Positions 1-10,016 of a DNA stretch of 38,967 bases are shown one piece after another. Below the pieces are notes generated by a model. That model worked only from the letters and a program-made list of their open reading frames with translations, searched no databases and was not told the origin of the DNA. The DNA comes from an uncultured Dietzia sp. GTDB taxonomy: Bacteria > Actinomycetota > Actinomycetes > Mycobacteriales > Mycobacteriaceae. The stretch is from contig NZ_CALMYY010000127.1 in the NCBI RefSeq assembly GCF_937873725.1, forward strand, positions 1-38,967. Direction: 5' to 3'. Within the stretch, counting starts at the first letter, position 1. The number at the start of each line of letters is the position of its first letter. A program made the position numbers and the translations under genes.

Positions 1-637
1 CGCCCGGGGCGGGCCCGTCGCCGACGGGGGCGCGCGGGTGCGCGGCCCCCCCCGTCCCCGGTCCGGCGGACCCCGCCATGTCGGTGCGCACGACCCCGAG
101 ACCGAATCCCGGGACCCGCTCGGGCGGCGAGAGCGGGTACCTCGACCAGACGGCCACGCCGGCGGTCTGCGGGGCGGGATCCAGGGCCTCGTGCGGGAGG
201 TTCGCGGTGAGCCCCGCCGCGCGTAGCCCGTCGACCGCCTCCGGGGTGGCCTCGACCGTCACCAGGAGGTCGACCCCGCCCTCGCGGACGGCCCTCACCA
301 CGTCGGTCGGGACCGCCCGCCCGAACTCCAGGTTCTGCACCAGGACCCGGAGGTCGACCCCCTCGTCGTCGTCCCCACCGGACGGGGAGACCAGCGGGCC
401 GTACTGGACCGCGCCCGCGCCGGCGAGCACCACGGCGAGGATCGTCAGCGCGACGGAGCGGGCGCGCAGCGCCGCGACCAGCGCGAGGAGGGAGAACGCC
501 CACGCCGCGAGCGCGAACGACGCCAGGACCAGCACGGCGGGGAGATCCGAGTCCGAGTGGTGGAGGGCCACCCCCGTCGCGGCGATCAGGCAGGACAGGA
601 CGGCCAGCGCCCGGGCGACCGGGCGGCGGCGCCTCAC
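1..637 (-). CDS. Endonuclease/exonuclease/phosphatase (EEP) family membrane protein, 3' truncated by window edge
   Basis: The open frame runs from a GTG at 637 to the window edge without a stop, giving 212 visible residues. Three hydrophobic stretches fill roughly residues 8-90. An acidic linker (GDDDEG) follows, then the start of an EEP-like domain: QNLEFGRA, where Asn is the usual first active-site residue; LLVTVEATPE, where Glu sits at the metal-ligand position; and a VWSRYPL segment typical of the family. This looks like the group of membrane-anchored EEP proteins with an outward-facing hydrolase domain; the substrate is unknown. The GTG overlaps the stop of the upstream small gene by four bases (GTGA), and I see no separate ribosome-binding site, so translation is probably coupled. 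The C-terminal catalytic Asp/His region lies outside the window. Confidence 0.72.
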   Translation of the reverse strand, partial: MRRRRPVARALAVLSCLIAATGVALHHSDSDLPAVLVLASFALAAWAFSLLALVAALRARSVALTILAVVLAGAGAVQYGPLVSPSGGDDDEGVDLRVLVQNLEFGRAVPTDVVRAVREGGVDLLVTVEATPEAVDGLRAAGLTANLPHEALDPAPQTAGVAVWSRYPLSPPERVPGFGLGVVRTDMAGSAGPGTGGAAHPRAPVGDGPAPG

Positions 638-993
638 CGCAGGAACTTGCGCAGATCCCCCAGCGCGGTGAGCACGCGGTCCAGATCATCGCCGTTGCGG
701 ACCATCGACCGGACGGTCTCGGCGACGGAGGCGATCGACGGCGACACCCCCGGCCCGGCGGCCGGCGCGGGCGCCTGCCCCGACAACGCCCCCGAGGCCG
801 CCCGTGCCGCGCCGGGGCGACGCCGGTCGGGCCCGAGCTCCACCTCGAAGCGGTCGCCCTTGTCGTCCGAACCCAGGCACCGCACGCGCTCGTCGGCGGG
901 GACGCCGGCCGCGCGGACCGCGTCGACGAACTCGTACAGCTCGCCGTAGGTCACGCCGTCGAGGGTGAGGGTCAGGTTCATCGTCACAGCCAT
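634..993 (-). CDS. Small conserved protein of unknown function
   Basis: A 119-residue protein that I do not recognise. The N-terminal third (LTLDGVTYGELYEFVDAVRAAGV) looks like a compact beta-alpha unit. An Ala/Pro-rich linker follows at about residues 55-80, and a C-terminal helical segment (VAETVRSMVRNGDDLDRVLTALGDLRKFL) resembles a small protein-interaction module. The start is uncertain: ATG at 993 is chosen, but an in-frame ATG at 981 is equally possible, and the only purine-rich stretch (GGGGG) lies directly against the 993 codon. It lies downstream of glnE by about 70 bases and overlaps the EEP-family gene by four bases, suggesting a two-gene unit. No catalytic motif is visible. Confidence 0.6.
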   Translation of the reverse strand: MAVTMNLTLTLDGVTYGELYEFVDAVRAAGVPADERVRCLGSDDKGDRFEVELGPDRRRPGAARAASGALSGQAPAPAAGPGVSPSIASVAETVRSMVRNGDDLDRVLTALGDLRKFLR

Positions 994-1063
994 GCCCCCA
1001 GGGTATCCGCGGCCGGACCCGCCGCGCATCGGTGGACACCCTGACCCCCACCGGGGTGGCGGG

Positions 1064-4000
1064 CTAGATCTCGCCCCAGAACACGTGGTCGACGGCCTTG
1101 CGGCCGTGGCGGGTCACCCGGAGGTACTCGTTGAGGAACTCCGCCCCGTCGGACGACCCGGTGCAGATGCTCGCCACCGCGGACAGGATCTTGCCCTGAC
1201 CGGGGAGCTGGTCGACCGCCTTGCCGCGCGCCAGGACCAGCGCGTTGCGGGCGTGGCCGGCCATGAGCCACGACTGCACCAGGGCGTCCCGCTCGCCCTC
1301 GGACAGGAGCTCGGCGGAGGCCGCGGCGTCGAGCGCCTCGAGCGTGGAGGTGGTGTGCAGGCCCGGGACCCGCGCCGCGTGCTGCATGGTGAGCAACTGG
1401 GCGCACCACTCCACGTCCGCCAGGCCGCCGCGCCCGAGCTTGGTGTGGGTGGCCGGGTCGGCACCGCGCGGGAGTCGTTCCGAGTCGATCCGCGCCTTCA
1501 TCCGCCTGATCTCCTGCACGACCTTGGGCGGGACGCCGTCCGCGGGGTACCGGAACTCGTCGATCATGTGCAGGAAGTCCAGTCCCAGCTCGCTGTCGCC
1601 GGCGGCGAACGCCGCGCGCAGCAGCGCCTGCAGTTCCCACGTCTCGGCCCACTTCGCGTAGTAGGCGCGGTAGGACGCGAGGGTGCGGACGAGCGGACCG
1701 TTGCGGCCTTCCGGCCGCAGGTCCGCGTCGAGGTCGAGGGGAGGATCCGACGACGGCGAGGACAGCAGCCCGCCCACGCGCTCGGCCACCTGCACCGCCC
1801 ACCGGACGGCCACGTCCTCGGCGACGCCGTCGACCGGGTCGCACACGATCATGACGTCCGCGTCGGAGCCGTACGACAACTCGTCCCCGCCGAGCCTGCC
1901 CATCCCGATGTACGCGAGCCGGGCCGGAGGGGGCTCGCCCTCGGGGGCCATGTCCCTCATCACCGCGGCCAGCGACGCCTCGAGCACCGCACGCCACACG
2001 GCCGACAGTCGCTGGCCCACCTCCGGAACTGAGACCAGCCGGAGGACGTCCGCGGCGCCTATCCGGGCGAGTTCGGCCCGCCGCAGGGACCGCGCCGCGG
2101 CGATGACCTTCTCCGGGGTGCGGTGACGCGCGGCCGAGGCCGCCAGGGCCGAGGCGATGTCCGACACCCCGGTGTCCACGAGCACCGGCCCCTCCGTCCC
2201 GTCGGTCAGGTCGGGGATCACCTCGGGGTTGCGCAGCAACAGCTCGGACACGAACGGCGAGGTGCCCAGGACCGTCACCAGGCGGCGGGCCACGATGCTG
2301 TCGTCCCTGAGGATGCGCAGGAACCACGTGACGTCCTGGTGCTCGTCGCACAGCTTGCGATACGCCAACAGGCCCGCGTCCGGGTCCGGGGTGTCCGCGA
2401 GCCACTCCATGAACGTGGGCAGAAGGAGCGCCTGGATCCGGCCGCGCCGGTTGCTCTGCCCGGCGAGCGCCCGGAGGTGACCGAGCGCGTTGCGGGGCGA
2501 CCCGAACCCCAGGGCCGCGAGCTGCCGCTCCATCGCCTCGGTGCTCAGGGACAGCGCCTCCGCGTCGTACGAGGCGATCGAGTCCAGCAGCGGACGGTAG
2601 AAGAGCTTGGAGTGGAGTCGGCGGACCCGGCTCCGGATCTGGCGGAGCTCGTCGCGCAGCACCTCGGCCGCGTCGAGTCGCCCGGCCGGCCGGACGTGGG
2701 CGGCCCGGGCGAGCCAGCGGTAGCCCTCCTCGTCGGGCTCCTCGGGAAGCAGGTGCGTGCGTTGCAGGCGCTGGAGCTGGAGCCGGTGCTCGAGCAGTCG
2801 GAGGAACTCGTAGGCGGCGACCAGGTTGGCGCCGTCCTCGCGCGCGATGTACCCGCCCGCGCGCAGCGCCCCGAGCGCCTCCACCGTGCTGGTCACCCGC
2901 AACTCCTCGTCGGTGCGACCGTGGACCATCTGGAGCAGCTGGACGGCGAACTCCACGTCCCGCAGGCCGCCGCGGCCGAGCTTGAGCTCCCGCTCGCGCA
3001 GCACCTCGGGGACGTTCTCCTCGACGCGGCGGCGCATGGCCTGGACGTCGTGGACGAAGTCCTCCCGCTCGGCGGCGGTCCAGACCAGGGGGTGGACGGC
3101 GTCGTGGTAGTCGGCGGCCAGTGCGAGGTCGCCGGTCATCGGCCGGGCCTTGAGCAGCGCCTGGAACTCCCAGGTCTTGGCCCACCTCTTGTAGTAGGCC
3201 TCGTGGGACTCGAGGGTCCGGACCAGCTCGCCGGACTTGCCCTCCGGGCGGAGCGCGGCGTCCACCTCGAAGAAGGCCATCGACCCGATGCGCATCATCT
3301 CCCCCGCCACGCGGCCGGTCTTGGCGTCCGCGGGCTCGGAGACAAAGATGACGTCCACGTCGGAGATGTAGTTGAGCTCGCGGGCCCCACCCTTGCCCAT
3401 GGCCACCACGGCGAGCCTGGCGGGCAGCGGGGAGTCCGGGTACACGGTCGTCACGGCCACCGCGAGGGCGGCCGTCAGCGCCGCGTCGGCGAGATCGGCC
3501 AGGCGCCGCCCGACCTCGGCGAACGGCAGCACCGGTTGGTCCTCGACCGTCGACGCCACGTCGTGCGCGGCCAGCAGCGCCACGTGGTCGCGGTAGGTCG
3601 ACCGCAGGACGTTGACCGCGGCGCCGCCGGTGACGGCGGCCCGATAGGTTCCCGCGCTGCGCAGGTCCTCCGCCTGGGACGGCGGGGGCGCGCCCTCGAC
3701 GGGCGCCTCCGGGACCGCCCCGACGGCCCCGAGCATGTCGGCCAGGACGTCCTCGCGGGCGGGCAGCTCCGAGCGGAGCGAGGCCCAGCGGGTGGGCTCG
3801 GCCACCAGGTGGTCGCCGAGGGCGCTGGACGACCCGAGCAGGCCCAGGAGTCGTCCGCGGAGCGGCAGATCGGAGCGCAGCGCCGAATCGAGGGCCGCCA
3901 CGCCGGTGTCGATTCCGGCGCGCGCAGACGAGCTCTTGCCGTGGGATTCCGCCGCGAGGGATTCCCGGAGCCGGACCAGCGCGCCCAGCGCCAGGTCCGG

Positions 4001-4147
4001 ATCGGGGGCGCGCGACAGGGCCCAGAGCAGCGGGATCGCGTCCTCGCCGGTCCAGCCCAGGTAGTCGAGCCAGTCCCCCGCCCGGGTGTCGAGCAGGCCG
4101 AGCCGCCCCGGGCTCGGCATGCGGGGACGGGAGGAATCCCTGCTCAT
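1064..4147 (-). CDS. glnE: Bifunctional glutamine synthetase adenylyltransferase/adenylyl-removing enzyme
   Basis: A 1027-residue protein of the full GlnE length. It adenylylates and deadenylylates glutamine synthetase in response to nitrogen status. Two nucleotidyltransferase halves are clear. The N-terminal one carries [19 protein letters not shown] near residues 250-268. The C-terminal one carries [19 protein letters not shown] near residue 745. The SDxD acidic pair that binds metal and ATP is intact in both, and each half is followed by the [12 protein letters not shown] / [12 protein letters not shown] helix typical of the family. The usual first motif has Lys-Leu-Gly; here the N-terminal copy reads GKGG. 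It sits 13 bases downstream of glnA2 on the same strand, the arrangement seen in mycobacteria, so the two are probably co-transcribed. ATG at 4147 is the only well-placed start. Confidence 0.97.
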   Translation of the reverse strand: MSRDSSRPRMPSPGRLGLLDTRAGDWLDYLGWTGEDAIPLLWALSRAPDPDLALGALVRLRESLAAESHGKSSSARAGIDTGVAALDSALRSDLPLRGRLLGLLGSSSALGDHLVAEPTRWASLRSELPAREDVLADMLGAVGAVPEAPVEGAPPPSQAEDLRSAGTYRAAVTGGAAVNVLRSTYRDHVALLAAHDVASTVEDQPVLPFAEVGRRLADLADAALTAALAVAVTTVYPDSPLPARLAVVAMGKGGARELNYISDVDVIFVSEPADAKTGRVAGEMMRIGSMAFFEVDAALRPEGKSGELVRTLESHEAYYKRWAKTWEFQALLKARPMTGDLALAADYHDAVHPLVWTAAEREDFVHDVQAMRRRVEENVPEVLRERELKLGRGGLRDVEFAVQLLQMVHGRTDEELRVTSTVEALGALRAGGYIAREDGANLVAAYEFLRLLEHRLQLQRLQRTHLLPEEPDEEGYRWLARAAHVRPAGRLDAAEVLRDELRQIRSRVRRLHSKLFYRPLLDSIASYDAEALSLSTEAMERQLAALGFGSPRNALGHLRALAGQSNRRGRIQALLLPTFMEWLADTPDPDAGLLAYRKLCDEHQDVTWFLRILRDDSIVARRLVTVLGTSPFVSELLLRNPEVIPDLTDGTEGPVLVDTGVSDIASALAASAARHRTPEKVIAAARSLRRAELARIGAADVLRLVSVPEVGQRLSAVWRAVLEASLAAVMRDMAPEGEPPPARLAYIGMGRLGGDELSYGSDADVMIVCDPVDGVAEDVAVRWAVQVAERVGGLLSSPSSDPPLDLDADLRPEGRNGPLVRTLASYRAYYAKWAETWELQALLRAAFAAGDSELGLDFLHMIDEFRYPADGVPPKVVQEIRRMKARIDSERLPRGADPATHTKLGRGGLADVEWCAQLLTMQHAARVPGLHTTSTLEALDAAASAELLSEGERDALVQSWLMAGHARNALVLARGKAVDQLPGQGKILSAVASICTGSSDGAEFLNEYLRVTRHGRKAVDHVFWGEI

Positions 4148-4160
4148 CGCGTGCGTCCGG

Positions 4161-5501
4161 TCACAGGCTGAGGTAGTTCCGGAGCTCGTACGGGGTGACG
4201 TCGTTGCGGTACTCCCGCCACTCGCGCCGCTTGTTGCGCAGGAAGAACTCGAAGACGTGCTCGCCGAGCGCGTCGGCGACGAGCTCGGACTCCTCCATGG
4301 CGTCGAGCGCCTGCTCCAGGCTCCCGGGGAGGTCGGTGTAGCCCATCGCGCGCCGCTCCTGGCGGCTCATGGTCCACACGTCGTCCTCGGACTCGGGAGG
4401 GAGCTCGTACCCCTCCTGGACGCCCTTGATGCCCGCGGCGAACATCACCGCATAGGCGAGATACGGGTTGCAGGCCGAGTCCGGGCTCCGGACCTCGATC
4501 CGGCGGGAGGAGGCCTTGTTCGGGGTGTACATCGGGACCCGCACGAGCGCCGAGCGGTTCGCCCGACCCCAGGTGGCCGCGGTCGGGGCCTCGCCGCCGC
4601 CGATGAGGCGCTTGTACGAGTTGACCCACTGGTTGGTGACCGCCGAGAACTCGGGCGCGTGCCGCAGGATGCCCGCGACGAAGGACTTGGCGGTGGCCGA
4701 CATCTGGTACTCGTCGTCCGGGTCGTGGAACGCGTTGGTGTCACCCTCGAACAGGCTCATGTGCGTGTGCATGGCCGAGCCCGGATGGTCGCGCAGGGGC
4801 TTGGGCATGAACGACGCCCACACCCCGTTGTTCATGGCCACCTCCTTGACCACGTAGCGGAAGGTCATGATGTTGTCCGCCATGCTCAGGGCGTCCGCGT
4901 AGCGCAGGTCGATCTCCTGCTGCCCCGGGGCGCCCTCGTGATGGGAGAACTCCACCGAGATGCCCATCGCCTCCAGCGCCTCGATGGCGTGGCGACGGAA
5001 ATGCGGCGCGGTGTCATGGACGGCCTGGTCGAAGTAGCCGCCGTTGTCGGTGGGCACCGGCTCCGCCCCGTCGGTGTCGAGGTCCTTGAAGAGGAAGAAC
5101 TCGATCTCCGGGTGGACGTAGCAGGAGAAGCCGAGGTCCGCGGCCTTGTTGAGCTGGCGGCGCAGCACGTGCCGCGGGTCCGCCCAGCTGGGGCTGCCGT
5201 CCGGGTTGAAGATGTCGCAGAAGATGCGGGCCGAGTGTTGGCCGCAGTCGGCGTGTGCCCACGGCAGCACCTGGAAGGTCGACGGATCCGGCTTGGCGAC
5301 CGTGTCCGCCTCCGAGACGCGGGAGAAGCCCTCGATGGCCGAGCCGTCGAAGCCGATCCCCTCGCCGAACGCCCCCTCGAGCTCGGCCGGGGCCACGGCC
5401 ACGGATTTCAGGGTCCCGAGCACGTCGGTGAACCACAGCCGGACGAACCGGATGTCGCGTTCCTCTAGGGTCCTGAGAACGTACTCCTGCTGGCGGTTCA
5501 T
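4161..5501 (-). CDS. glnA: Type I glutamine synthetase, GlnA2-like
   Basis: A 446-residue enzyme that condenses glutamate, ammonia and ATP to glutamine. The length equals that of mycobacterial GlnA2 and is shorter than the GlnA1 form of about 478 residues. Visible family motifs are [10 protein letters not shown] near the N-terminus, [10 protein letters not shown], the EIEFFLF metal-binding segment, the [15 protein letters not shown] loop, HTHMSLF and the NRSALVRVP region. The usual adenylylation-loop tyrosine context (NLYDLP-like) is not evident. Because glnE is the next gene, regulation by GlnE cannot be excluded, but it is not shown by the sequence. The frame stays open upstream to 5618, but ATG at 5501 starts exactly where the family begins ([14 protein letters not shown]). 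A -10-like TAGGTT lies seven bases before it. Confidence 0.95.
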   Translation of the reverse strand: MNRQQEYVLRTLEERDIRFVRLWFTDVLGTLKSVAVAPAELEGAFGEGIGFDGSAIEGFSRVSEADTVAKPDPSTFQVLPWAHADCGQHSARIFCDIFNPDGSPSWADPRHVLRRQLNKAADLGFSCYVHPEIEFFLFKDLDTDGAEPVPTDNGGYFDQAVHDTAPHFRRHAIEALEAMGISVEFSHHEGAPGQQEIDLRYADALSMADNIMTFRYVVKEVAMNNGVWASFMPKPLRDHPGSAMHTHMSLFEGDTNAFHDPDDEYQMSATAKSFVAGILRHAPEFSAVTNQWVNSYKRLIGGGEAPTAATWGRANRSALVRVPMYTPNKASSRRIEVRSPDSACNPYLAYAVMFAAGIKGVQEGYELPPESEDDVWTMSRQERRAMGYTDLPGSLEQALDAMEESELVADALGEHVFEFFLRNKRREWREYRNDVTPYELRNYLSL

Positions 5502-5508
5502 GCCGTCC

Positions 5509-5514
5509 AACCTA
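5509..5514 (-). promoter_or_regulatory. Possible -10 box for glnA2
   Basis: On the minus strand TAGGTT (TANNNT, typical of actinobacterial sigma-A promoters) ends seven bases before the glnA2 ATG. That would give a leaderless or nearly leaderless transcript. No good -35 box is visible. Confidence 0.35.
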
Positions 5515-5525
5515 GTGCCTGCCGT

Positions 5526-5541
5526 GTTACGTCCGTGTGAC
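5526..5541 (-). promoter_or_regulatory. Weak GlnR-like paired half-sites upstream of glnA2
   Basis: The minus strand reads GTCAC, six bases, GTAAC, just upstream of the proposed -10 box. The known GlnR pattern is GTnAC-N6-GAAAC, so this is a partial match. Its placement ahead of a nitrogen-assimilation gene is the main support. Confidence 0.2.
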
Positions 5542-5687
5542 ATCCGGTACGCGCCACACTCGCCGGCCCCCCTCGACCCCGCCGTGGCAGACTCGTCGGC
5601 GACGGGATCTCCCGCCATCGCCCCCTGTCCACCCGGGGACCGACACCCCCGTCGGCCTCGAGGTCACCGTAGGAAGGCCACACCGCC

Positions 5688-6551
5688 ATGAGTGACACCA
5701 CCGACACGCCGGTCTACGGATCCGGTGGCGCACCGGCCGAGGATCGACAGGGCCTGACGCGGGTCACCCGCATCCACCACCTGGCCGAGCTCAAGGCCGC
5801 GGGCGAGCCGTGGCCCATGCTCACCGCCTACGACTTCGTCTCCGCCCGGCTGTTCCAGGAGGCGGGGATCCCCGTCCTGCTGGTGGGCGACTCGGCGGCC
5901 AACGTCGTCTACGGCTACGACACCACCGTCCCGGTCACCGAGGACGAGATGATCCCACTTGTCCGGGCCGTCACCCGGGGAGCGCCCATGGCGCTCGTGG
6001 TGGCCGACCTGGTCTTCGGGAGCTACGAGGCCTCGCCGACGCAGGCCGTCGCGGCCGCCACGCGGATGATGAAGGAGGGCGGCGCCCAGGCCGTCAAGCT
6101 CGAGGGCGGCGTCCGCATGGCCCCGCAGATCAGGGCGATCGTCGACGCCGGGATCCCGGTCATGGCCCACATCGGCTTCACCCCCCAGTCCGTCAACGGC
6201 CTCGGCGGCTTCCGCGTCCAGGGCCGCGGCGACGCCGCCGACGCGCTCCGGGCCGACGCCCGCGCCGTCCAGGAGGCCGGGGCGTTCTCCGTGGTCATGG
6301 AGATGGTGCCCGCCGAGCTGGCCCGCGAGGTCACCGCCGAACTGGCGATCTCGACGGTCGGCATCGGCGCCGGCAACGGCTGCGACGCCCAGGTGCTGGT
6401 GTGGCAGGACATGGCCGGCCACGGCACCGGGCGGACGGCGAAGTTCGTCAAGCGCTACGCGCGACTCGCCGACACCCTCCGCGACGCCGCCCGCGAGTAC
6501 GGCGACGAGGTCCGCTCCCGGGCGTTCCCCGGCCCCGACCACTCGTTCTGA
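5688..6551 (+). CDS. panB: 3-methyl-2-oxobutanoate (ketopantoate) hydroxymethyltransferase
   Basis: A 287-residue PanB. It transfers a hydroxymethyl group from 5,10-methylene-tetrahydrofolate to alpha-ketoisovalerate, the first committed step of pantothenate and CoA synthesis. Hallmarks are [14 protein letters not shown], the metal-binding [17 protein letters not shown], the VKLEGG segment with the cofactor-binding Glu, [18 protein letters not shown], and the catalytic Glu region [11 protein letters not shown]. The C-terminal [18 protein letters not shown] is canonical. ATG at 5688 has AGGAAGG about ten bases upstream. The gene is divergent from glnA2, as in M. tuberculosis, and is followed after 17 bases by a hydrolase that probably shares its transcript. 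Confidence 0.96.
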   Translation: MSDTTDTPVYGSGGAPAEDRQGLTRVTRIHHLAELKAAGEPWPMLTAYDFVSARLFQEAGIPVLLVGDSAANVVYGYDTTVPVTEDEMIPLVRAVTRGAPMALVVADLVFGSYEASPTQAVAAATRMMKEGGAQAVKLEGGVRMAPQIRAIVDAGIPVMAHIGFTPQSVNGLGGFRVQGRGDAADALRADARAVQEAGAFSVVMEMVPAELAREVTAELAISTVGIGAGNGCDAQVLVWQDMAGHGTGRTAKFVKRYARLADTLRDAAREYGDEVRSRAFPGPDHSF

Positions 6552-6568
6552 TCACGCCGGGATCGTCG

Positions 6569-7561
6569 ATGGACACGCAGACCGCGCGCCGCGCCCCGTA
6601 CCCGGAGATCGGGCCCCACGAGACGGGGATGCTCGACGTGGGCGACGGCCAACGCCTGTACTGGGAGTGCTCCGGCAATCCCGCCGGGGACCCGGTCCTG
6701 TTCGTCCACGGCGGTCCCGGCGGGGGGACCTCCCCCGCCCACCGTCGGATGTTCGACCCCGCCGCGTACCGGATCATCCTGGTGGACCAGCGCGGCTGCG
6801 GGCGGAGCACCCCGCACGTCGCCGACGGCGCGGACCTCGCCGTCAACACCACCTGGCATCTCGTGGCGGACCTCGAGCGGTTGCGGGAGCACCTGGGGGT
6901 GGACCGGTGGGTGGTGTTCGGCGGGTCCTGGGGCACGACGCTGGCCCTGGCCTACGCCCAGGAGAACCCCGACCGCGTGCGCGCGCTGGTCCTGCGCGGG
7001 ATCTTCCTGTGCCGCCCCTCCGAGATCGACTGGTTCTACCGGGGCGGCGCAGCCCACCTGTTCCCCGACGCCTGGGAGGGATACCTCGCGCCGCTGGTGG
7101 CCGCCGACGGCCCCGGGGCCGTCGGCGCCCCGGGGTACGACCACGTGGTGGCGTACCACCGCCTCCTGCACTGCGGTGACCCCGCGACGGAGGTCGAGGC
7201 CGCTCGGGCGTGGACCACGTGGGAGACCTCGACGTCCGCCCTGCTCCCCCGCCCCGCCGTCCCGGACGGCGATCCCGACAGGTTCGCGCTGGCCTTCGCC
7301 CGCATCGAGAACCACTACTTCGTCCACGACGCGTTCCTGGACCGGGCGCCGATCCTTGCCCGCATGGACCGGATCGCCCACCTCCCCGCCGTGATCGTCC
7401 ACGGGCGATACGACGTGGTGTGCCCGGTGGCCAACGCCTGGGAGCTGCACGCGGCGTGGCCGGGGTCCGAGCTGCACATCGTCCCCGACGCCGGGCACGC
7501 GATGGCGGAGCCGGGCACGACCCATCACCTGCTCGAGGCGACGGACCGGTTCCGCCCCTGA
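6569..7561 (+). CDS. pip: Prolyl iminopeptidase-like alpha/beta hydrolase (peptidase S33)
   Basis: A 330-residue alpha/beta hydrolase of the S33 family, which typically releases N-terminal proline from peptides. The oxyanion motif HGGPGGG is at residues 47-53 and DQRGCGRS near 73-80. The nucleophile elbow GGSWG has Ser120, the likely acid lies in GRYDVVCP, and the His in DAGHAMAEPG completes the triad. The opening MLDVGDGQRLYWECSGNP is typical of bacterial proline iminopeptidases. The frame is open far upstream inside panB, but ATG at 6569 is where family similarity begins and lies 17 bases after the panB stop. No strong ribosome-binding site is present. The gene is convergent with the next minus-strand SDR, with only 20 bases between the ends. 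Confidence 0.88.
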   Translation: MDTQTARRAPYPEIGPHETGMLDVGDGQRLYWECSGNPAGDPVLFVHGGPGGGTSPAHRRMFDPAAYRIILVDQRGCGRSTPHVADGADLAVNTTWHLVADLERLREHLGVDRWVVFGGSWGTTLALAYAQENPDRVRALVLRGIFLCRPSEIDWFYRGGAAHLFPDAWEGYLAPLVAADGPGAVGAPGYDHVVAYHRLLHCGDPATEVEAARAWTTWETSTSALLPRPAVPDGDPDRFALAFARIENHYFVHDAFLDRAPILARMDRIAHLPAVIVHGRYDVVCPVANAWELHAAWPGSELHIVPDAGHAMAEPGTTHHLLEATDRFRP

Positions 7562-7581
7562 CCCTGCTCCCGCCGCTCCGG

Positions 7582-8469
7582 TCAGACCACCCCGAAGCGG
7601 CGCGAGATCGCGACCGTGCCCTTCTGGTAGCCGGCCGGGAACAGGCGCACCAGGGCGTCGAGCACGTAGGCGTCCGGGCCCACCAGGACCCGGGCGCGGC
7701 GCCTCTCGACCCCGTCCAGGATCACCCGCGCGGCCGTCGAAGCCTCGGTGCGCGCGAACTTCGAGTCGAAGATCGCGGCGAAGTCCGCACTGTCCAGCCC
7801 CTCGGCCGCACCCGCGCTCCGGGCGACCGCGGTCTTGATCCCCCCGGGGTGGACGCAGGTGACGTCCACCGGGTGTCCGGCGGCGAGCATCTCCATCCGT
7901 AGAGACTCGGTGAACTGCTGCACCGCGGCCTTGGCCGCGTTGTAGGCGTTCTGGGTGGGCACGGACAGGAACGCGAAGATGCTCGAGACGTTGACCAGGT
8001 GGCCGTCGCCGGAGGCGATGAGGTGCGGCAGGAACTCCTTGGTGCCGTGCACGACCCCCCAGTAGTCCACGTCCATGATTCGGGCGATGTCCTTGTACGA
8101 GGACTGCTCGACCGATCCGGTGAACGCGATCCCGGCGTTGTTGACGACCAGGTTGACCACGCCGAAGTGCTCGGCGACCCGGCCCGCGTACTCCGCCACC
8201 GCGGCCTGTTCGGCCACGTCGAGCCGGTCGGAACGCACGTCCGTCGCCCCGTCGGCCCGGGCCAATCGGACCGTCTCGGCCAGGCCGTCGGCGTCGATGT
8301 CGCTCAGCGCGAGCCGGGCCCCCCGCCGCGCCGCCTCCCGGGCGAGTTCGCGCCCGATGCCGGAGCCCGCCCCCGTGACGACGACGACCTTGCCGTCCAT
8401 CCGCCAGCGGGGACGGCGGGCCACCACCCCACCCAGGGAGCCGACGAGTCCGCGGACCAGTGCGCTCAT
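7582..8469 (-). CDS. Short-chain dehydrogenase/reductase (SDR 1)
   Basis: A 295-residue classical SDR. After a short leader it has the NAD(P)-binding TGAGSGIG near residue 33, the NNAG motif, the catalytic Ser in VNVSSIFAF and the YNAAK catalytic pair. The substrate is not readable, but such enzymes commonly oxidise or reduce alcohols and ketones. ATG at 8469 overlaps the stop of the upstream monooxygenase by four bases (ATGA), so the two are translationally coupled. The pairing suggests that the SDR supplies the ketone for the monooxygenase or handles its product. The C-terminal PAGYQKGTVAISRRFGVV is of the kind seen in mycobacterial SDRs linked to lipid or steroid metabolism. Confidence 0.9.
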   Translation of the reverse strand: MSALVRGLVGSLGGVVARRPRWRMDGKVVVVTGAGSGIGRELAREAARRGARLALSDIDADGLAETVRLARADGATDVRSDRLDVAEQAAVAEYAGRVAEHFGVVNLVVNNAGIAFTGSVEQSSYKDIARIMDVDYWGVVHGTKEFLPHLIASGDGHLVNVSSIFAFLSVPTQNAYNAAKAAVQQFTESLRMEMLAAGHPVDVTCVHPGGIKTAVARSAGAAEGLDSADFAAIFDSKFARTEASTAARVILDGVERRRARVLVGPDAYVLDALVRLFPAGYQKGTVAISRRFGVV

Positions 8470-10016
8470 CGCAGTGCCTCCTGCCCGGTCGGCGTCACGG
8501 CCGGTTCCCCGGGCGGCCCCTCGGCCGGACCGGTCGACGCGGTGCGGCGGTAGGCGCTGAGGTCGAAATCGCGGGTCTCCCGGCGGAAGGAGAACGTGAA
8601 ATCGGGCCACACGGCCGGGGCGTTGCCCTTGGCGTCGAGGTACCAGCTCTTGCAGCCGGTCGTCCACACGGTCTCGCCGGTGGCCTCACGCAGCTCGCGG
8701 TTGTAGGCGTCCTGGACGGCCTCCCGGACCTCGACCGTCTGCAGTCCGCGGTCGCGCATGGTGCGGAGGGCGTCCACGAGGTAGTTGAGCTGGGATTCGA
8801 TCATGTAGATCATCGAGGAGTGGCCGAGACCCGTCGCGGGGCCCACCAGCACGAAGAGGTTGGGGTAGCCCGCGACGGTGGTGCCCTTGTAGGCCTCCAT
8901 CCCCTCGCTCGCCCACTTGGCGGCCAGCGTCCGCCCGTCGGCCCCGTGGACCCGTTCGAAGAACGGCGAGTCGGTGACGTGGAACCCGGTGGCCACCACG
9001 AGCACGTCCGCCGGATGCTCCACGCCGTCGGCGGTGACGATCCCGGTGTCGGTCACCCGGCTGATCGGCGCGGTCACCAGGTCGACGTTCCGTCTGGTCA
9101 ACGCGCGATACCAGGCGTTGGACAGCAGGATCCGCTTGCACCCGATCTCGAAATCCGGGGTCACCTCGGCGCGCAGCGCGGGGTCTCGCACCTGCATCGC
9201 CAGATGCGCGCGCCCGATCGCCCGGATCGGCGCGAGCGCCGCTCTGCTGCGGGTCAGTCCCACGACCTGGAACTCCCGGCTGCCGTACTGCAGCGCCCGG
9301 ACCGCCCGCTGCAGACCGGGAACCCGGCGGTAGAGCGTGCGCTCGAACCTCGGATACGGTCGATCCACCCGGGGCAGCACCCAGGGCGCGGTGCGCTGGT
9401 AGACGTCGAGGTGCGCCACGGCCGGCGCGATGGAGGGCACCACCTGGATGGCCGAGGCGCCGGTCCCGATCACCGCGACGCGCCTGCCCGCGAGCGGCAC
9501 CGAGTGGTCCCAGCGGGCGGTGTGGAACACGGGCCCCCCGAACCCGGCGATGCCGTCGATCTCGGGGAGCCGCGGCTCGCACAACGCCCCCACCCCGAGC
9601 ACCACGACGCGGGCGTCGTACTCCCCCGCGGTCGTCTCGACGCTCCACCGACCACGGGAGCCGTCGAAGCGCACCGAGGTGACCTCGACGCCGAACCGGA
9701 TCTTCCGGCGCACCCCGGTGTCGTGGGTGACCTTCCGGATGTAGTCGTAGATCTCGCCCTGCGGCGAGAAGGCCCGGGACCAGTCCGGATTGAGGGCGAA
9801 AGAGTAGGAGTAGAGGTGGGACGGCACGTCGCAGGCGGCGCCCGGGTAGGTGTTGTCGCGCCACGTCCCGCCGACGTCGGAACCCCGTTCCACCACGACG
9901 AGGTCGTCCATCCCCTCCTCCGTGAGCTTGATCGCGGCCCCCAGGCCGGAGAATCCGGCCCCGACGATCAGGGTGTCGACGACCGTCGTCCCATCCGCTG
10001 CTTCTCCCTGATCCAC
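8466..10016 (-). CDS. Type I Baeyer-Villiger flavin monooxygenase (BVMO 1)
   Basis: A 516-residue FAD- and NADPH-dependent monooxygenase that would insert oxygen next to a ketone carbonyl to give an ester or lactone. The FAD-binding GAGFSGLG lies near the N-terminus. The GGTWRDNTYPG segment with the following CDVPS follows. The BVMO fingerprint FxGxxxHTxxW is exact here (F-GG-PVF-HT-AR-W), and the second Rossmann motif GTGASAIQ follows it. The reading frame is open to a GTG at 10091. GTG at 10016 is preferred because GGGGAG sits five bases ahead of it, and a longer start would place the 10059-10074 palindrome in coding sequence. It is coupled to SDR 1 by a four-base overlap. Confidence 0.9.
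   Translation of the reverse strand: MDQGEAADGTTVVDTLIVGAGFSGLGAAIKLTEEGMDDLVVVERGSDVGGTWRDNTYPGAACDVPSHLYSYSFALNPDWSRAFSPQGEIYDYIRKVTHDTGVRRKIRFGVEVTSVRFDGSRGRWSVETTAGEYDARVVVLGVGALCEPRLPEIDGIAGFGGPVFHTARWDHSVPLAGRRVAVIGTGASAIQVVPSIAPAVAHLDVYQRTAPWVLPRVDRPYPRFERTLYRRVPGLQRAVRALQYGSREFQVVGLTRSRAALAPIRAIGRAHLAMQVRDPALRAEVTPDFEIGCKRILLSNAWYRALTRRNVDLVTAPISRVTDTGIVTADGVEHPADVLVVATGFHVTDSPFFERVHGADGRTLAAKWASEGMEAYKGTTVAGYPNLFVLVGPATGLGHSSMIYMIESQLNYLVDALRTMRDRGLQTVEVREAVQDAYNRELREATGETVWTTGCKSWYLDAKGNAPAVWPDFTFSFRRETRDFDLSAYRRTASTGPAEGPPGEPAVTPTGQEALR

Noticed and set aside
78..671. Plus-strand frame rich in Ser/Thr/Ala at the window start
   Set aside because: The opposite strand encodes a coherent EEP-family protein with transmembrane helices, so this is its shadow.
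1021..1060. Small CCACC-GG-GGTGG inverted repeat after glnE
   Set aside because: A five-base stem with a two-base loop is not a credible hairpin, and GC-rich sequence gives many such matches.
2123..4171. Long plus-strand frame opposite glnE
   Set aside because: It is a shadow of glnE codon bias: Arg/Gly/Val-rich with no domain, and glnE is unmistakable on the other strand.
4086..5468. Long plus-strand frame opposite glnA2
   Set aside because: It is antisense to a clearly conserved gene and has low-complexity composition.
7558..7585. Six-base arms CTGACC and GGTCAG spanning both convergent stops of pip and SDR 1
   Set aside because: The stem is too short and the spacer too long (16 bases) to call a terminator.
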